Shown here: positions 46,051 through 55,463 of the stretch, in pieces
How the letters are laid out: each line of letters begins with the position of its first letter
Position numbering within the stretch: position 1 is the first letter of the stretch
NCBI GenBank assembly: GCA_001704765.1
Contig: MBFK01000136.1
Location: 62,001-126,000 of the forward strand
DNA: 64,000 nt
Source: Sinorhizobium shofinae
GTDB taxonomy: Bacteria > Pseudomonadota > Alphaproteobacteria > Rhizobiales > Rhizobiaceae
Direction of reading: 5' to 3'
The notes under the pieces: generated by a model
Told to the model about the DNA's origin: nothing
Seen by the model: only the letters and a program-made list of their open reading frames with translations
The model's database searches: none
Translations under genes and position numbers: made by a program

Positions 46051-47091
46051 CTATTGACGCTCTTCCGCCAGCATCTCGCGGACCAGCGGCGCGACCTGCG
46101 TGCCGTAGAGTTCGATGCCGCGCATGATCTGGTCGTGCGGCATCGGGCCGATCGCCATCTGCAGCAGGAAGCGGTCGTTGCGGAAGAGTTTCTGGTGCGC
46201 GACGATCTTCTCAGCGACCGTCTCGGGGTCGCCGATGAAGAGGTTGCCGGTCGGGCTGCGCGCCTGGTCGTAATGGGCGCGGTTCGTCGGCCCCCAGCCA
46301 CGCTCGCGGCCGATGCGGTTCATCACCTCTGCCTGCGGCCTGTAGAACTGGTCCGCCGCCGTCTCCGTGGTATCCGCGATGAAGCCGTGGACATTGATGC
46401 TCGTCTTCAGCTTTAGAGGGTCTTGCCCGGCGCGCCGCGCCGCCTCGCGATAGAGGTCGAAGAGCGGCGCGAACCGCCGCGGCTCGCCGCCGATGATCGC
46501 AAGCGCCATCGGCAGACCGAGCGCCCCGGCACGCGCGACTGACTGCGGCGTGCCGCCGACGGCAATCCAGAGCGGCAGCGGGTTCTGCAGCGGACGCGGA
46601 TAGACGCCTCGATCGTTGATCGGCGACCGCATTGCGCCGGACCAGGTGACCTTCTCGCTTTCACGGATCGCCAGCAAGAGGTCCAGCTTCTCGGCAAAAA
46701 GCTGATCGTAGTCGTCCAGAGATTGGCCGAAGAGCGGGAAAGATTCGATGAAGGAGCCGCGTCCGGCCATGATCTCGGCGCGGCCGTTCGAGAGAAGATC
46801 GAGCGTCGCAAACTGCTGGAAGACACGGACCGGATCGTCGGAGCTCAGCACCGTCACCGCGCTCGTCAGCCGAATATGACTGGTGCGCGCCGCCGCGGCC
46901 GCGTGGATCACCGCCGGCGCGGAGGCCGCGTAGTCGGGCCGGTGATGCTCGCCGAGCCCGAAGACATCGAGGCCGACCTGATCGGCAAGTTCGATCTCCT
47001 CGAGCAGATTGGCAAGACGGCGGCGACCTTCCGCACCCTTGTCGGCCGCATTCGGATCCACATCCGCGAAAGTATAAAGCCCGAGTTCCAT
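46051..47091 (-). CDS. LLM-class flavin-dependent oxidoreductase (luciferase-like)
   Basis: A 346-residue FMNH2-dependent monooxygenase fold. Landmarks: [11 protein letters not shown] start, [40 protein letters not shown] for the phosphate site, [20 protein letters not shown] near residue 180. It probably oxidises a small organic substrate with reduced flavin supplied by a reductase elsewhere. The ATG 47091 follows AGGAAGGCGTC; a longer frame is unlikely. It lies 75 bp downstream of map's start and reads the same way, so they could share a transcript. Confidence 0.85.
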   Translation of the reverse strand: MELGLYTFADVDPNAADKGAEGRRRLANLLEEIELADQVGLDVFGLGEHHRPDYAASAPAVIHAAAAARTSHIRLTSAVTVLSSDDPVRVFQQFATLDLLSNGRAEIMAGRGSFIESFPLFGQSLDDYDQLFAEKLDLLLAIRESEKVTWSGAMRSPINDRGVYPRPLQNPLPLWIAVGGTPQSVARAGALGLPMALAIIGGEPRRFAPLFDLYREAARRAGQDPLKLKTSINVHGFIADTTETAADQFYRPQAEVMNRIGRERGWGPTNRAHYDQARSPTGNLFIGDPETVAEKIVAHQKLFRNDRFLLQMAIGPMPHDQIMRGIELYGTQVAPLVREMLAEERQ

Positions 47092-47193
47092 GACGCCTTC
47101 CTGTTGTCGTTCGCCCAGAGATAATTGGCGCTCGACCAAGCCGCAAATGCGCGTTTGGGAAACACACCGTTTCCCGCAGCCACAGAACCTTCC

Positions 47194-47292
47194 GCCCCTC
47201 TTCCGCCTGCCGGAACCTTCTCCCCGTTTTGACGGGGAGAAGGGACAACCAGCGAACTCTCAGTCCCCTCTCCCCGCGTATAGGGTGAGGGT
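47194..47292. repeat. ABC-type element, copy 4
   Basis: Two hairpins, CCTTCTCCCCGTTTT-GACGGGGAGAAGG (47216-47243) and CCCCTCTCCCCGCGTATAGGG (47265-47285), lie between outer CCCCTC/GAGGG arms. They separate glpK from the luciferase-like gene. Confidence 0.78.
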
Positions 47293-47320
47293 AAAACCGC
47301 GGGCGAACACGCCCTGCTAT

Positions 47321-48814
47321 CTAAGCCGCCATCAGCGTCCGCTTGACCGCGCTGCGCCAGCCTTTGAGCTTCCCCTTGCGGGTCGTCCCATCCATCTTCG
47401 GTTCGAAGCGCCGGTCGCGCGCCCATGACTTGGCGAATTCCTCCTGGTTCGGCCAGACGCCGGCACGGCTGCCGGCAAGCCAAGCGACGCCGAGCGCCGT
47501 TGTCTCGAGGATGACCGGGCGATCGACGGGCGCATCGAGGAGATCGGAGAGCCTCTGCATCGTCCAATCGGATGCGACCATGCCGCCGTCGACACGGAGC
47601 ACCGTATCCTTTCCATTGCTGCGCCAGTCCCTGTGCATGGCGTCAAGCAGATCGCGCGTCTGGTAGCAGACAGACTCAAGAGCGGCGCGGGCGAACTCGG
47701 CAGGGCCGGTGTTGCGCGTCATCCCATAGATCGCGCCGCGGGCATCTGGATCCCAGTGTGGCGCACCTAAACCGGTGAAGGCCGGCACGAGATAGACCTC
47801 CTGCGTGGGATCAGCGCTCTCGGCGAGCGTGCCGGTGTCGGGCGCCGCCTTGATGACCTTAAGTCCGTCGCGCAGCCATTGCACCGCAGCGCCCGCAACA
47901 AAGATCGAGCCTTCGAGCGCATAGGTCGTCTTGCCATTGAGGCGATAGGCAATGGTGGTCAGCAGCCGGTTCTTGGAGCGAACGATGTCCTTGCCGGTAT
48001 TGAGCAGCGCAAAGCAGCCGGTGCCATAAGTCGACTTCAGCATGCCGGGCTTGAAGCAGGCCTGGCCGATCGTCGCCGCCTGCTGGTCGCCGGCGACCCC
48101 GAGGATCGGAATCGCAGCACCGAAGAGGGAAGCATCCGTGATGCCGAAGTCGGCGGCGCAATCCTTCACCTCCGGCAGCATCGCGCGCGGGATGCGCAGG
48201 ATTTCGAGCAGCTCGTCGTCCCAGGCATTCTCGACGATGTTGTAGATCAGCGTACGGGAAGCATTGGTCGCGTCGGTCGAGAAGGAGCTACCACCGGTGA
48301 GCTGCCAGATGAGGAACGTGTCGATGGTTCCGAAGCAGAGCTCGCCCTTTGCCGCACGCGCCTGAGCTCCCTTCACATTGGTGAGCAGCCAGTTGAGCTT
48401 CGTGCCGGAAAAATACGGGTCGAGCAGAAGTCCCGTCTTTTTGGTGAAGGTCTTTTCAAGACCTTTCTTCTTGAGCTTGTCGCAGAAGGAGGCGGTCCGG
48501 CGATCCTGCCAGACGATCGCGTTGTGGATCGGCTTACCGCTCTCGCGATCCCACACGACCACGGTCTCGCGTTGGTTGGTGATGCCGATCGCCGCGATGT
48601 CGCTTGCGGCAATGCCGGCCTTCTCGATCGCCTGCCGGACGGTGAAGAGGACCGTTTCCCAGATTTCCTCCGGGTCGTGTTCCACCCAACCCGATTTCGG
48701 AAAGTGTTGCCTGAATTCTTTCTGGCCGACGCCCGCGACCTGCTGCTTGCCGTCGAAAACGATCGCCCGCGTGGACGTCGTACCCTGATCGATCGCGAGA
48801 ATATATCCGCCCAT
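47321..48814 (-). CDS. glpK: Glycerol kinase
   Basis: A 497-residue FGGY-family kinase that makes glycerol-3-phosphate. Signatures: [17 protein letters not shown] (residues 6-22), [34 protein letters not shown], and [18 protein letters not shown] for the ATP region. ATG 48814 follows GAGGAGGGGC. No glycerol facilitator or glpD is adjacent. In S. meliloti glpK is next to bdhA on pSymB; here the same neighbour order is kept with bdhA divergent. Confidence 0.95.
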   Translation of the reverse strand: MGGYILAIDQGTTSTRAIVFDGKQQVAGVGQKEFRQHFPKSGWVEHDPEEIWETVLFTVRQAIEKAGIAASDIAAIGITNQRETVVVWDRESGKPIHNAIVWQDRRTASFCDKLKKKGLEKTFTKKTGLLLDPYFSGTKLNWLLTNVKGAQARAAKGELCFGTIDTFLIWQLTGGSSFSTDATNASRTLIYNIVENAWDDELLEILRIPRAMLPEVKDCAADFGITDASLFGAAIPILGVAGDQQAATIGQACFKPGMLKSTYGTGCFALLNTGKDIVRSKNRLLTTIAYRLNGKTTYALEGSIFVAGAAVQWLRDGLKVIKAAPDTGTLAESADPTQEVYLVPAFTGLGAPHWDPDARGAIYGMTRNTGPAEFARAALESVCYQTRDLLDAMHRDWRSNGKDTVLRVDGGMVASDWTMQRLSDLLDAPVDRPVILETTALGVAWLAGSRAGVWPNQEEFAKSWARDRRFEPKMDGTTRKGKLKGWRSAVKRTLMAA

Positions 48815-48975
48815 ATGCCCCTCCTCGGCACGCAACAGAGGCGCCCTTCCTCTAGAGGCCGCCTTCGGAAGACTTCAATACGATGGGCAAACGAATGTCA
48901 AACGAAAACAAAACGCAACTCTTCCACTTATTTAAGCACGGCACCAACTCTGCGTCGCCGGCCCAAAAAACACAA

Positions 48976-49005
48976 TTGTCACCGCTGCGCTTTTGCGCGT
49001 AGGCT
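48976..49005 (+). promoter_or_regulatory. Candidate bdhA promoter
   Basis: TTGTCA (48976-48981), 18 bp, then TAGGCT (49000-49005). The spacing and position about 113 bp before the bdhA ATG are reasonable, but the -10 is weak. Confidence 0.35.
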
Positions 49006-49118
49006 GTGGCTGTTGCGTCGCAAAATAAGCGCGGGGCGGGTAAGAATGCGGCACGGTCTTGCGCCTTGTCCCAACGCAAGATGGGACCGGATCTGCGGCG
49101 CCGGGGGAGAGATCGAGA

Positions 49119-49895
49119 ATGACGAAAACAGCGGTCATAACGGGTTCGACGAGCGGCATCGGGCTGGCAATCGCCAAGGCCTTTGCGAAGACCGGAGCCA
49201 ATATCGTGCTGAACGGTTTCGGTTCGGCTGACGAGATCAGGACGGTGACGGACGAGGTCGCAGGCCTCGGCTCCGGCACGGTGCTTCACCATCCCGCCGA
49301 CATGACGAAGCCGGCCGAGATCGCCGACCTGATCGCGACCGCGACCGCGCGCTTTGGCGGCACCGACATCCTGGTCAACAATGCCGGCGTGCAGTTCGTC
49401 GAAAAGATCGAGGACTTTCCGGTCGAGCAATGGGACCGGATCATCGCCATCAATCTCTCCTCCTCCTTCCACACGATCCGGGCGGCGATCCCTGCCATGA
49501 AGCAGAAGGGCTGGGGCCGCATCGTCAATATCGCCTCGGCGCACGGCCTCGTCGCCTCGCCTTTCAAGTCCGCCTATGTGGCGGCCAAGCATGGTATCAT
49601 GGGTCTCACGAAGACCGTGGCGCTCGAGGTAGCGGAAAACGGCATCACCGTGAACTCGATCTGCCCCGGCTATGTGCTGACGCCACTCGTTGAAAAGCAG
49701 ATACCGGACCAGGCGAGAACCCGCGGCATCACCGAAGAGCAGGTGATAAACGAGGTGATGCTCAAGGGCCAGCCGACGAAGAAGTTCATAACCGTCGAGC
49801 AGGTTGCCTCGCTTGCGCTCTATCTTGCCAGCGACGAGGCCGCCCAGATCACCGGCACGCATGTCTCGATGGACGGCGGCTGGACGGCGCAATAG
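49119..49895 (+). CDS. bdhA: D-3-hydroxybutyrate dehydrogenase
   Basis: A 258-residue short-chain dehydrogenase that oxidises 3-hydroxybutyrate to acetoacetate, the first step of PHB-derived carbon use. NAD motif TGSTSGIGLAIAKAFA at residues 8-23, NNAGVQFVEKIEDFP, catalytic Ser in IVNIASAHGLV and Tyr/Lys in SAYVAAKHGIMG. The C-terminus GTHVSMDGGWTAQ is usual. In S. meliloti bdhA is known to be co-transcribed with xdhA2-xdhB2, and the same gene order with a 20-bp gap is seen here, so PHB degradation and purine oxidation share a transcript. Confidence 0.96.
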   Translation: MTKTAVITGSTSGIGLAIAKAFAKTGANIVLNGFGSADEIRTVTDEVAGLGSGTVLHHPADMTKPAEIADLIATATARFGGTDILVNNAGVQFVEKIEDFPVEQWDRIIAINLSSSFHTIRAAIPAMKQKGWGRIVNIASAHGLVASPFKSAYVAAKHGIMGLTKTVALEVAENGITVNSICPGYVLTPLVEKQIPDQARTRGITEEQVINEVMLKGQPTKKFITVEQVASLALYLASDEAAQITGTHVSMDGGWTAQ

Positions 49896-49915
49896 AGCGG
49901 GATCGAGAAGGACGC

Positions 49916-51403
49916 ATGGCACAGGCATCCGACAGCATCCGCTTCATCCTGAACGATTTGGAGGTCGCCCTTTCCGAAGTCGCGCCGGCCGCCACGCTGC
50001 TCGACTACCTGCGGCTTGAACGCCGCCTAACCGGTACCAAGGAAGGCTGCGCCGAGGGCGATTGCGGCGCCTGCACCGTGCTCATCGGACGGCTTGAGAA
50101 CGATGGACGCGGCGGCGAAACCCTCGTTTATGAGACCGTCAACGCCTGCATCCGTTTTGTCGGCTCGCTGAACGCGACGCATGTGGTCACCGTCGAGCAT
50201 CTGGCAGCAAGCGACGGGACGCTCCATCCGGTGCAGCAGGCGATGGTGGATTTTCACGGCTCGCAATGCGGATTTTGCACGCCCGGCATCGTCATGTCGC
50301 TCTATGCGCTGTGGCTGACGAACGACAATCCGAGCCGCGCGGCAATCGAGAAGGCACTGCAAGGCAATCTCTGTCGCTGCACCGGCTACGAGCCGATCGT
50401 GCGCGCGGCCGAAGCCGCGGCAAAGGAGCGGCCCTCGGCGATCTTCGATCCGATAACCCGCACGCGGGAGACGGTATCCGCCCGGCTTAAGGCGCTACAG
50501 GCGACGGAAACGATCGTCATCGGCAAGGACGAGGATTGTCTTATCGTCCCGGCGGATGCAGCCGGCCTTGCAATGGTGCTGGCCGAACATCCTGCGGCCA
50601 CGATCGTCGCCGGTGCGACCGATGTCGGCCTCTGGGTGACCAAGCAGATGCGCTCGATCAATCCGGCAGTATTCATCAGCGGCATCGCCGAACTGCAGCG
50701 GATCGAAAGCTCTGGAGCGGGCCTGACCATCGGCGCCGGCGTCAGCTATACATCCGCCTTCGACGCCCTTTCCTTGGCCTACCCGAGCTTCGACCAGCTT
50801 CTCGACCGCATCGGCGGCGAGCAGGTGCGCAACATGGGCACGATCGGCGGCAACATCGCCAATGGCTCGCCGATCGGCGACAGCCCGCCACCGCTGATTG
50901 CCCTCGGCGCAACGGTGAAGCTGCGTTCGAAGGGCGGCACACGGTCGCTGCCGCTCGAGGATTTCTTCATCGCCTATGGCAAGCAGGACCGAAAGCCGGG
51001 CGAATTCGTCGAGAGTATTTTTGTTCCGGCTCTGCCGGCAGGCGACCGCTTCGCCGCCTACAAGGTCACAAAACGCCGCGACGAGGATATTTCCGCTCTG
51101 CTCGGCGCCTTTTGCCTCTCGCTCGAGGGTGGCCGGGTGAAATCCGCACGCATCGCCTTTGGCGGCATGGCCGCAACGCCGAAGCGGGCGAAGGCGGTTG
51201 AGACCGCGTTGGTCGGACAGCCCTGGACGGAGGACACGGTGCGCGCAGCGCAAGCTGCCTTCGAGACGGACTTCCAACCGATCACCGACTGGCGCGCCAC
51301 CAGCGCCTACCGCATGCTGGCGGCAAGGAACCTGCTGATGCGTTTCTTCCTGGAAAGCATCGGCGAGACGACCCAGCTCCAGCGTTTCGAGGATGTGGCA
51401 TGA
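49916..51403 (+). CDS. xdhA: Xanthine dehydrogenase, FeS/FAD subunit
   Basis: A 495-residue small subunit. N-terminal [2Fe-2S] domain with CAEGDCGACTVL; a second cluster with CGFCTPGIVMSL and GNLCRCTGYEPI; FAD domain with TIVAGATDVGLWVT and NMGTIGGNIANGSPIGDSPP; CO-dehydrogenase flavin C-terminal domain to the end. It passes electrons from the molybdenum site in XdhB to NAD. It starts 20 bp after bdhA. An ABC element of about 150 bp separates it from xdhB. Confidence 0.95.
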   Translation: MAQASDSIRFILNDLEVALSEVAPAATLLDYLRLERRLTGTKEGCAEGDCGACTVLIGRLENDGRGGETLVYETVNACIRFVGSLNATHVVTVEHLAASDGTLHPVQQAMVDFHGSQCGFCTPGIVMSLYALWLTNDNPSRAAIEKALQGNLCRCTGYEPIVRAAEAAAKERPSAIFDPITRTRETVSARLKALQATETIVIGKDEDCLIVPADAAGLAMVLAEHPAATIVAGATDVGLWVTKQMRSINPAVFISGIAELQRIESSGAGLTIGAGVSYTSAFDALSLAYPSFDQLLDRIGGEQVRNMGTIGGNIANGSPIGDSPPPLIALGATVKLRSKGGTRSLPLEDFFIAYGKQDRKPGEFVESIFVPALPAGDRFAAYKVTKRRDEDISALLGAFCLSLEGGRVKSARIAFGGMAATPKRAKAVETALVGQPWTEDTVRAAQAAFETDFQPITDWRATSAYRMLAARNLLMRFFLESIGETTQLQRFEDVA

Positions 51404-51433
51404 GGGCTGGCTTCGAAGTGTTTGATTTGGGAT

Positions 51434-51582
51434 TGCCCCTCACCCTAGCCCTCTCCCCGCAGGCGGGAGAGGGGACGTGGGCGTTGCCGCTTCCCCATGC
51501 CCAGAGAGGGACGACAACGTTGCCGCGATGTCTCTTCTCCCCGTCGAGACGGGGAGAAGGTGGCCGGCAGGCCGGATGACGG
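51434..51582. repeat. ABC-type element, copy 5, between xdhA and xdhB
   Basis: GCCCCTCACCCTAGCCCTCT, CCCCGC/GCGGGAGAGGGG, then TCTCCCCGTCGAGACGGGGAGA and GTGGCCGGCAGGCCGGATGA. Three hairpins in series lie inside an operon, 30 bp after xdhA and 29 bp before the xdhB ATG. Confidence 0.8.
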
Positions 51583-51610
51583 GCACTTCCTTCGGCAAGA
51601 GAGGCTAACG

Positions 51611-53947
51611 ATGGACAAGTCCACCTTCGAAGATCCCGCGACCATCGCCGGCCCGATGCACGCCCAGCTACGCCACGACAGTGCCCACAAGCATGTGGCC
51701 GGGACCGCCGACTATATCGACGACTTGCCAGAGCCCGTCGGCGCCTTGCATGGCGCATTGGGACTGACCGACAGGGCCCATGCGGAGATCCTTGACATGG
51801 ACCTCTCCGCGGTCGCCGCGCTTCCCGGCGTTGTCTTAGTGCTGACCGCGAAGGACATGCCGCATTCGAACGACATCAGCCCCACCCACCTGCACGACGA
51901 GCCGGTGCTCGCCGATGGCCGTGTACAGTTCCATGGCCAGCCGGCCTTCGCGGTGATCGCCGAGACGCGCGACATTGCCCGCCGTGCCGCGCGGCTCGCG
52001 AAGATCACCTATCGCGATCTGCCCCAGATGATCGATGTCGCCGATGCAATGGCCGGAGGCGGCGAACTCGTCACCCCGCCGCTGACGCTTCAGCGTGGCG
52101 ATGCGGAGGGCGAGTTGGAGCGCGCACCGCGGCGGCTGAAGGGCCGGATGCGGATCGGCGGCCAGGAGCACTTCTATCTGGAAGGACACGTTGCCCTGGC
52201 GGTTCCGGGTGAGGACGACGAGGTGACCGTCTGGTCCTCCACCCAGCATCCGAGCGAGGTCCAGCGCATGATCGCGCATGTCCTCGGCGTGCCGGCCAAT
52301 GCCGTCACCGTCAATGTCCGCCGCATGGGCGGCGCCTTCGGTGGCAAGGAAACGCAGGGCAACCAGTTCGCCGCACTTGCCGCCGTCGCTGCGCGCAAGC
52401 TGCGCCTTGCCGTCAAGTTCCGCCCGGACCGTGACGACGACATGACCGCCACCGGTAAGCGCCATGACTTCCTCGTCGATTATGACGTCGGCTTCGATGA
52501 TGACGGTCACATCCTGGCGGTCCAAGCGACCTATGCCGCGCGCTGCGGTTTTTCCGCCGATCTTTCCGGGCCTGTGACCGACCGGGCCCTCTTCCATGCC
52601 GACAACGCCTACTTCTTTCCGCATGTGAAGCTGACCTCGCAACCGCTGAAAACCAATACGGTTTCCAACACCGCCTTTCGAGGCTTCGGTGGGCCGCAGG
52701 GCATGGTCGGCGGCGAGCGGATCATCGAGGAGATTGCCTATGCGCTCGGCAAGGACCCGCTCGAAATCCGCAAGCTGAACTTCTACGGTGACAAGGATTC
52801 AGGGCGCAACATCACGCCCTACCACCAGAAAATCGAAGACAACATCATCCGGCAGATCGTCGAGGAACTGGAGGCAAGCGCCGACTATCAGGCGCGGCGT
52901 GCCGCGATCATCGACTTCAACAGGTCGAGCCGGGTGATCCGCAAGGGTATTGCGCTGACACCGGTGAAGTTCGGCATCTCCTTCACCCTGACCCATCTCA
53001 ATCAGGCGGGTGCGCTTGTTCACATCTACACGGACGGCTCGGTCCATCTCAATCACGGCGGCACGGAGATGGGTCAGGGCCTTTACACCAAGGTGGCGCA
53101 GGTTCTCGCCGACACTTTCCAGATCGATATCGATCGGGTGAAGATCACCGCGACAACGACCGGCAAGGTGCCGAACAGCTCCGCCACCGCCGCCTCCTCG
53201 GGTTCCGACCTCAACGGCATGGCCGCCTTCGACGCCGCCCGGCAGATCAAGGGACGCCTCGTCGCCTTCGCCGCCGAGCGCTGGCAGACGACCGCCGAGA
53301 ATGTCACTTTCGTGCCGAACCACGTGAAGATCGGCGAAGAGTTCGTGCCCTTCGCCGAGTTCGTCGGCCAGGCCTATGCGGCACGTGTGCAGTTATCGGC
53401 GGCCGGCTTCTACAAAACACCGAAAATCCACTGGGACCGTACCGCCGGGCGAGGCACGCCTTTCTATTATTTCGCCTATGGTGCTGCGGTCTCCGAAGTG
53501 TCGATCGACACGCTGACCGGGGAATACCTTGTCGACCGGGTCGACGTGCTGCACGATGTCGGCCGCTCGCTCAACCCCGCGATCGACCTGGGCCAGATCG
53601 AGGGTGGCTTCGTCCAGGGCATGGGCTGGCTGACGACGGAGGAACTCTGGTGGGATGAGAAGGGGCGTCTGCGCACGCATGCCCCCTCCACTTACAAGAT
53701 CCCCCTCGCCTCCGACCGGCCGAAGGTCTTCAACGTGCGCCTCGCCGAATGGTCGGAAAATGCGGAAAAAACAATCGGCCGTTCAAAGGCAGTGGGCGAG
53801 CCGCCCTTGATGCTGCCGATCTCGGTGCTCGAGGCCCTGTCGATGGCGGTCGCCAGCATCGCCGACTATCGTGAATGCCCTCGCCTCGACACCCCGGCCA
53901 CTCCCGAGCGCATTTTGATGGCCCTGGAGCGCCTCAGGGGAAGCTGA
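51611..53947 (+). CDS. xdhB: Xanthine dehydrogenase, molybdenum subunit
   Basis: A 778-residue molybdopterin subunit that oxidises hypoxanthine and xanthine to urate. Landmarks: GTADYIDDLPEP start of the a/b hammerhead, VRRMGGAFGGKETQGNQFA, FRGFGGPQGMVGGERII, NHGGTEMGQGLYTKVAQV, and VGEPPLMLPISVLEAL with the catalytic Glu in GEPPL. ATG 51611 follows GAGAGGC. XdhC, needed to sulphurate the cofactor, is not found after it; the next 460 bp carry a repeat and a regulator pair, so it must be encoded elsewhere. Confidence 0.95.
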   Translation: MDKSTFEDPATIAGPMHAQLRHDSAHKHVAGTADYIDDLPEPVGALHGALGLTDRAHAEILDMDLSAVAALPGVVLVLTAKDMPHSNDISPTHLHDEPVLADGRVQFHGQPAFAVIAETRDIARRAARLAKITYRDLPQMIDVADAMAGGGELVTPPLTLQRGDAEGELERAPRRLKGRMRIGGQEHFYLEGHVALAVPGEDDEVTVWSSTQHPSEVQRMIAHVLGVPANAVTVNVRRMGGAFGGKETQGNQFAALAAVAARKLRLAVKFRPDRDDDMTATGKRHDFLVDYDVGFDDDGHILAVQATYAARCGFSADLSGPVTDRALFHADNAYFFPHVKLTSQPLKTNTVSNTAFRGFGGPQGMVGGERIIEEIAYALGKDPLEIRKLNFYGDKDSGRNITPYHQKIEDNIIRQIVEELEASADYQARRAAIIDFNRSSRVIRKGIALTPVKFGISFTLTHLNQAGALVHIYTDGSVHLNHGGTEMGQGLYTKVAQVLADTFQIDIDRVKITATTTGKVPNSSATAASSGSDLNGMAAFDAARQIKGRLVAFAAERWQTTAENVTFVPNHVKIGEEFVPFAEFVGQAYAARVQLSAAGFYKTPKIHWDRTAGRGTPFYYFAYGAAVSEVSIDTLTGEYLVDRVDVLHDVGRSLNPAIDLGQIEGGFVQGMGWLTTEELWWDEKGRLRTHAPSTYKIPLASDRPKVFNVRLAEWSENAEKTIGRSKAVGEPPLMLPISVLEALSMAVASIADYRECPRLDTPATPERILMALERLRGS

Positions 53948-53979
53948 GTCGTTCAAAAGAGCTGATTTGTTTGAAGATA

Positions 53980-54087
53980 GCCCCTAACCCTCTCCCCGTT
54001 CTGACGGGAGAGGGAAGTGGAGTTCGCGGCGAGTCCCTTCGCCCGCTTGTAAGGAGAAGGTGGCCGGCAGGTCGGACGAGGGGCAAA
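53980..54087. repeat. ABC-type element, copy 6
   Basis: GCCCCTAACCCTCTCCCCGT-TCTG-ACGGGAGAGGG and then CCCGCTTGTAAGGAGAAGGT followed by GGCCGGCAGGTCGGACGAGG. It ends transcription space after xdhB. Confidence 0.75.
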
Positions 54088-54097
54088 CCGCCCCGCG

Positions 54098-54301
54098 CTA
54101 TCGCATCATCTTATCGTCGCAGCGTGGCATACGCCCGTCGAGGAATCCCAAGTCTTTTTTCATGTAATCGGACGTGGATTCGAGGTCGAGTTTCAAGCTT
54201 CGCCCTGCCATGCGGCGAAGCGCGGACGCGGCGAACCGCATTGCGCCGCCGAACGAGAGAAGCGGTTTTCTTTCAGCATATTCCAATGCATCGCAAGACA
54301 T
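54098..54301 (-). CDS. Small DUF1127-like protein
   Basis: A 67-residue basic protein divergent from the LysR gene. The C-terminal part LESTSDYMKKDLGFLDGR resembles the DUF1127 (YjiS-like) motif, in which a helix is followed by DLGL-x-R. AAGGGTG lies 7 bp before the ATG at 54301. Such proteins in rhizobia take part in RNA turnover and phosphate/carbon metabolism through an Arg-rich helix. The similarity is short, so the family call is tentative; a chance ORF is not excluded. Confidence 0.5.
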   Translation of the reverse strand: MSCDALEYAERKPLLSFGGAMRFAASALRRMAGRSLKLDLESTSDYMKKDLGFLDGRMPRCDDKMMR

Positions 54302-54403
54302 CTGAACACCCTTCGGATGCGGTGAAGTTGACTTGCAGCATGCCGCCGAACATGCTCGAATTCCAATCGAACATCCGTCTGCATGCATCAAGAGAGCTTA
54401 TCC

Positions 54404-55300
54404 ATGAAGATGTCGAAGCAGTTCCCGCTGAATGCGCTGAGGGTCTTCGAAGCGGCCGCCCGGCTCGGCGGCTTCACCAAGGCGGGCGAGGAGCTCGGCA
54501 TGACTCAGACGGCAGTCAGCTACCAGATCAAGCTCATCGAGGAGAGCGTCGGCGAGCCGCTGTTCCTGAGGCGTCCCCGGCAGGTGACCTTGACGGAAGT
54601 GGGCCAGCGGCTGGCGCCGAAGGTGACCGAAGCCTTTGAAATGCTACACGAAGCGGTCGCCTCGGCGCGCGGCGATGTCGAAGCCGCCCTTCTCATCAAC
54701 TCCACCGCAACCTTTGCATCGCAATGGCTCGCCCGCAATATCGGCACTTTCCAGCTCGCCCACCCGAACATCGCCGTCCGCCTGGCGGCAAGCGACAGAA
54801 TCCTTGATTTCAGCAAGGAGGCGGTGGATGTCGCGATCCGTTCCGGCACCGGCACCTGGCCGGACTTAGTCAGCCACCGGCTGATGCGGGTGGAGTTTAC
54901 ACCCATGCTCAATCCGTCGCTGGCCGAAACGATTGGCGGCATCCAAACGCCACGCGACCTTCTGAAGCTCCGGATTATCGACCCTCGCGATCCGTGGTGG
55001 CGCCTGTGGTTCCGAGCAGCGGGCGTCGACGATCCGGATCTCGACGGTCGGCCGGCAAGTCGGCTTGGTGCACAGTCCTTCGAGGCAGGCGCCGCAATTG
55101 CGGGGCAAGGCGTGGGAATCCTGACGCCGGAATTCTACACTGACGATGTCGCGCTCGGCCGGCTCTATCAACCCTTCGATCTGTGCTGCAGCGACGGTCA
55201 CGATTATTGGCTCGTCTATGCCCACGCACGGCGCAACGTCGCAAAGATCCGTAGCTTCCGTGACTGGATCCTCGGAGAATTTAATCCAACGGATACATGA
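54404..55300 (+). CDS. LysR-family regulator (GcvA-like)
   Basis: A 298-residue LysR regulator with winged helix-turn-helix at residues 8-65 (PLNALRVFEAAARLGGFTKA, GMTQTAVSYQIKLIEESVGE) and an effector domain with VDVAIRSGTGTWPDLVSHRL. The aromatic start FPLNALRVFEA resembles GcvA/AmpR types. It lies between xdhAB and puuD-guaD on the same strand, so it probably controls purine catabolic genes. The effector is unknown. ATG 54404 follows AGAGAG; the ATG at 54410 is also possible. Confidence 0.88.
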   Translation: MKMSKQFPLNALRVFEAAARLGGFTKAGEELGMTQTAVSYQIKLIEESVGEPLFLRRPRQVTLTEVGQRLAPKVTEAFEMLHEAVASARGDVEAALLINSTATFASQWLARNIGTFQLAHPNIAVRLAASDRILDFSKEAVDVAIRSGTGTWPDLVSHRLMRVEFTPMLNPSLAETIGGIQTPRDLLKLRIIDPRDPWWRLWFRAAGVDDPDLDGRPASRLGAQSFEAGAAIAGQGVGILTPEFYTDDVALGRLYQPFDLCCSDGHDYWLVYAHARRNVAKIRSFRDWILGEFNPTDT

Positions 55301-55463
55301 GGGGCGGATCGCACCCTATTTCCCTAAGCGCACCGGCTAAAGCTAATGCCTTGAAAGCATCGAACTCGCCGAGCCATCGAAAGTCACCACAACCGTCTAT
55401 CCGGCCCTTCCCCGTTTTCGCTTTTTCTCGCAAGGTGAGCGAACGGAGAGAAAGGGGGCCTGT

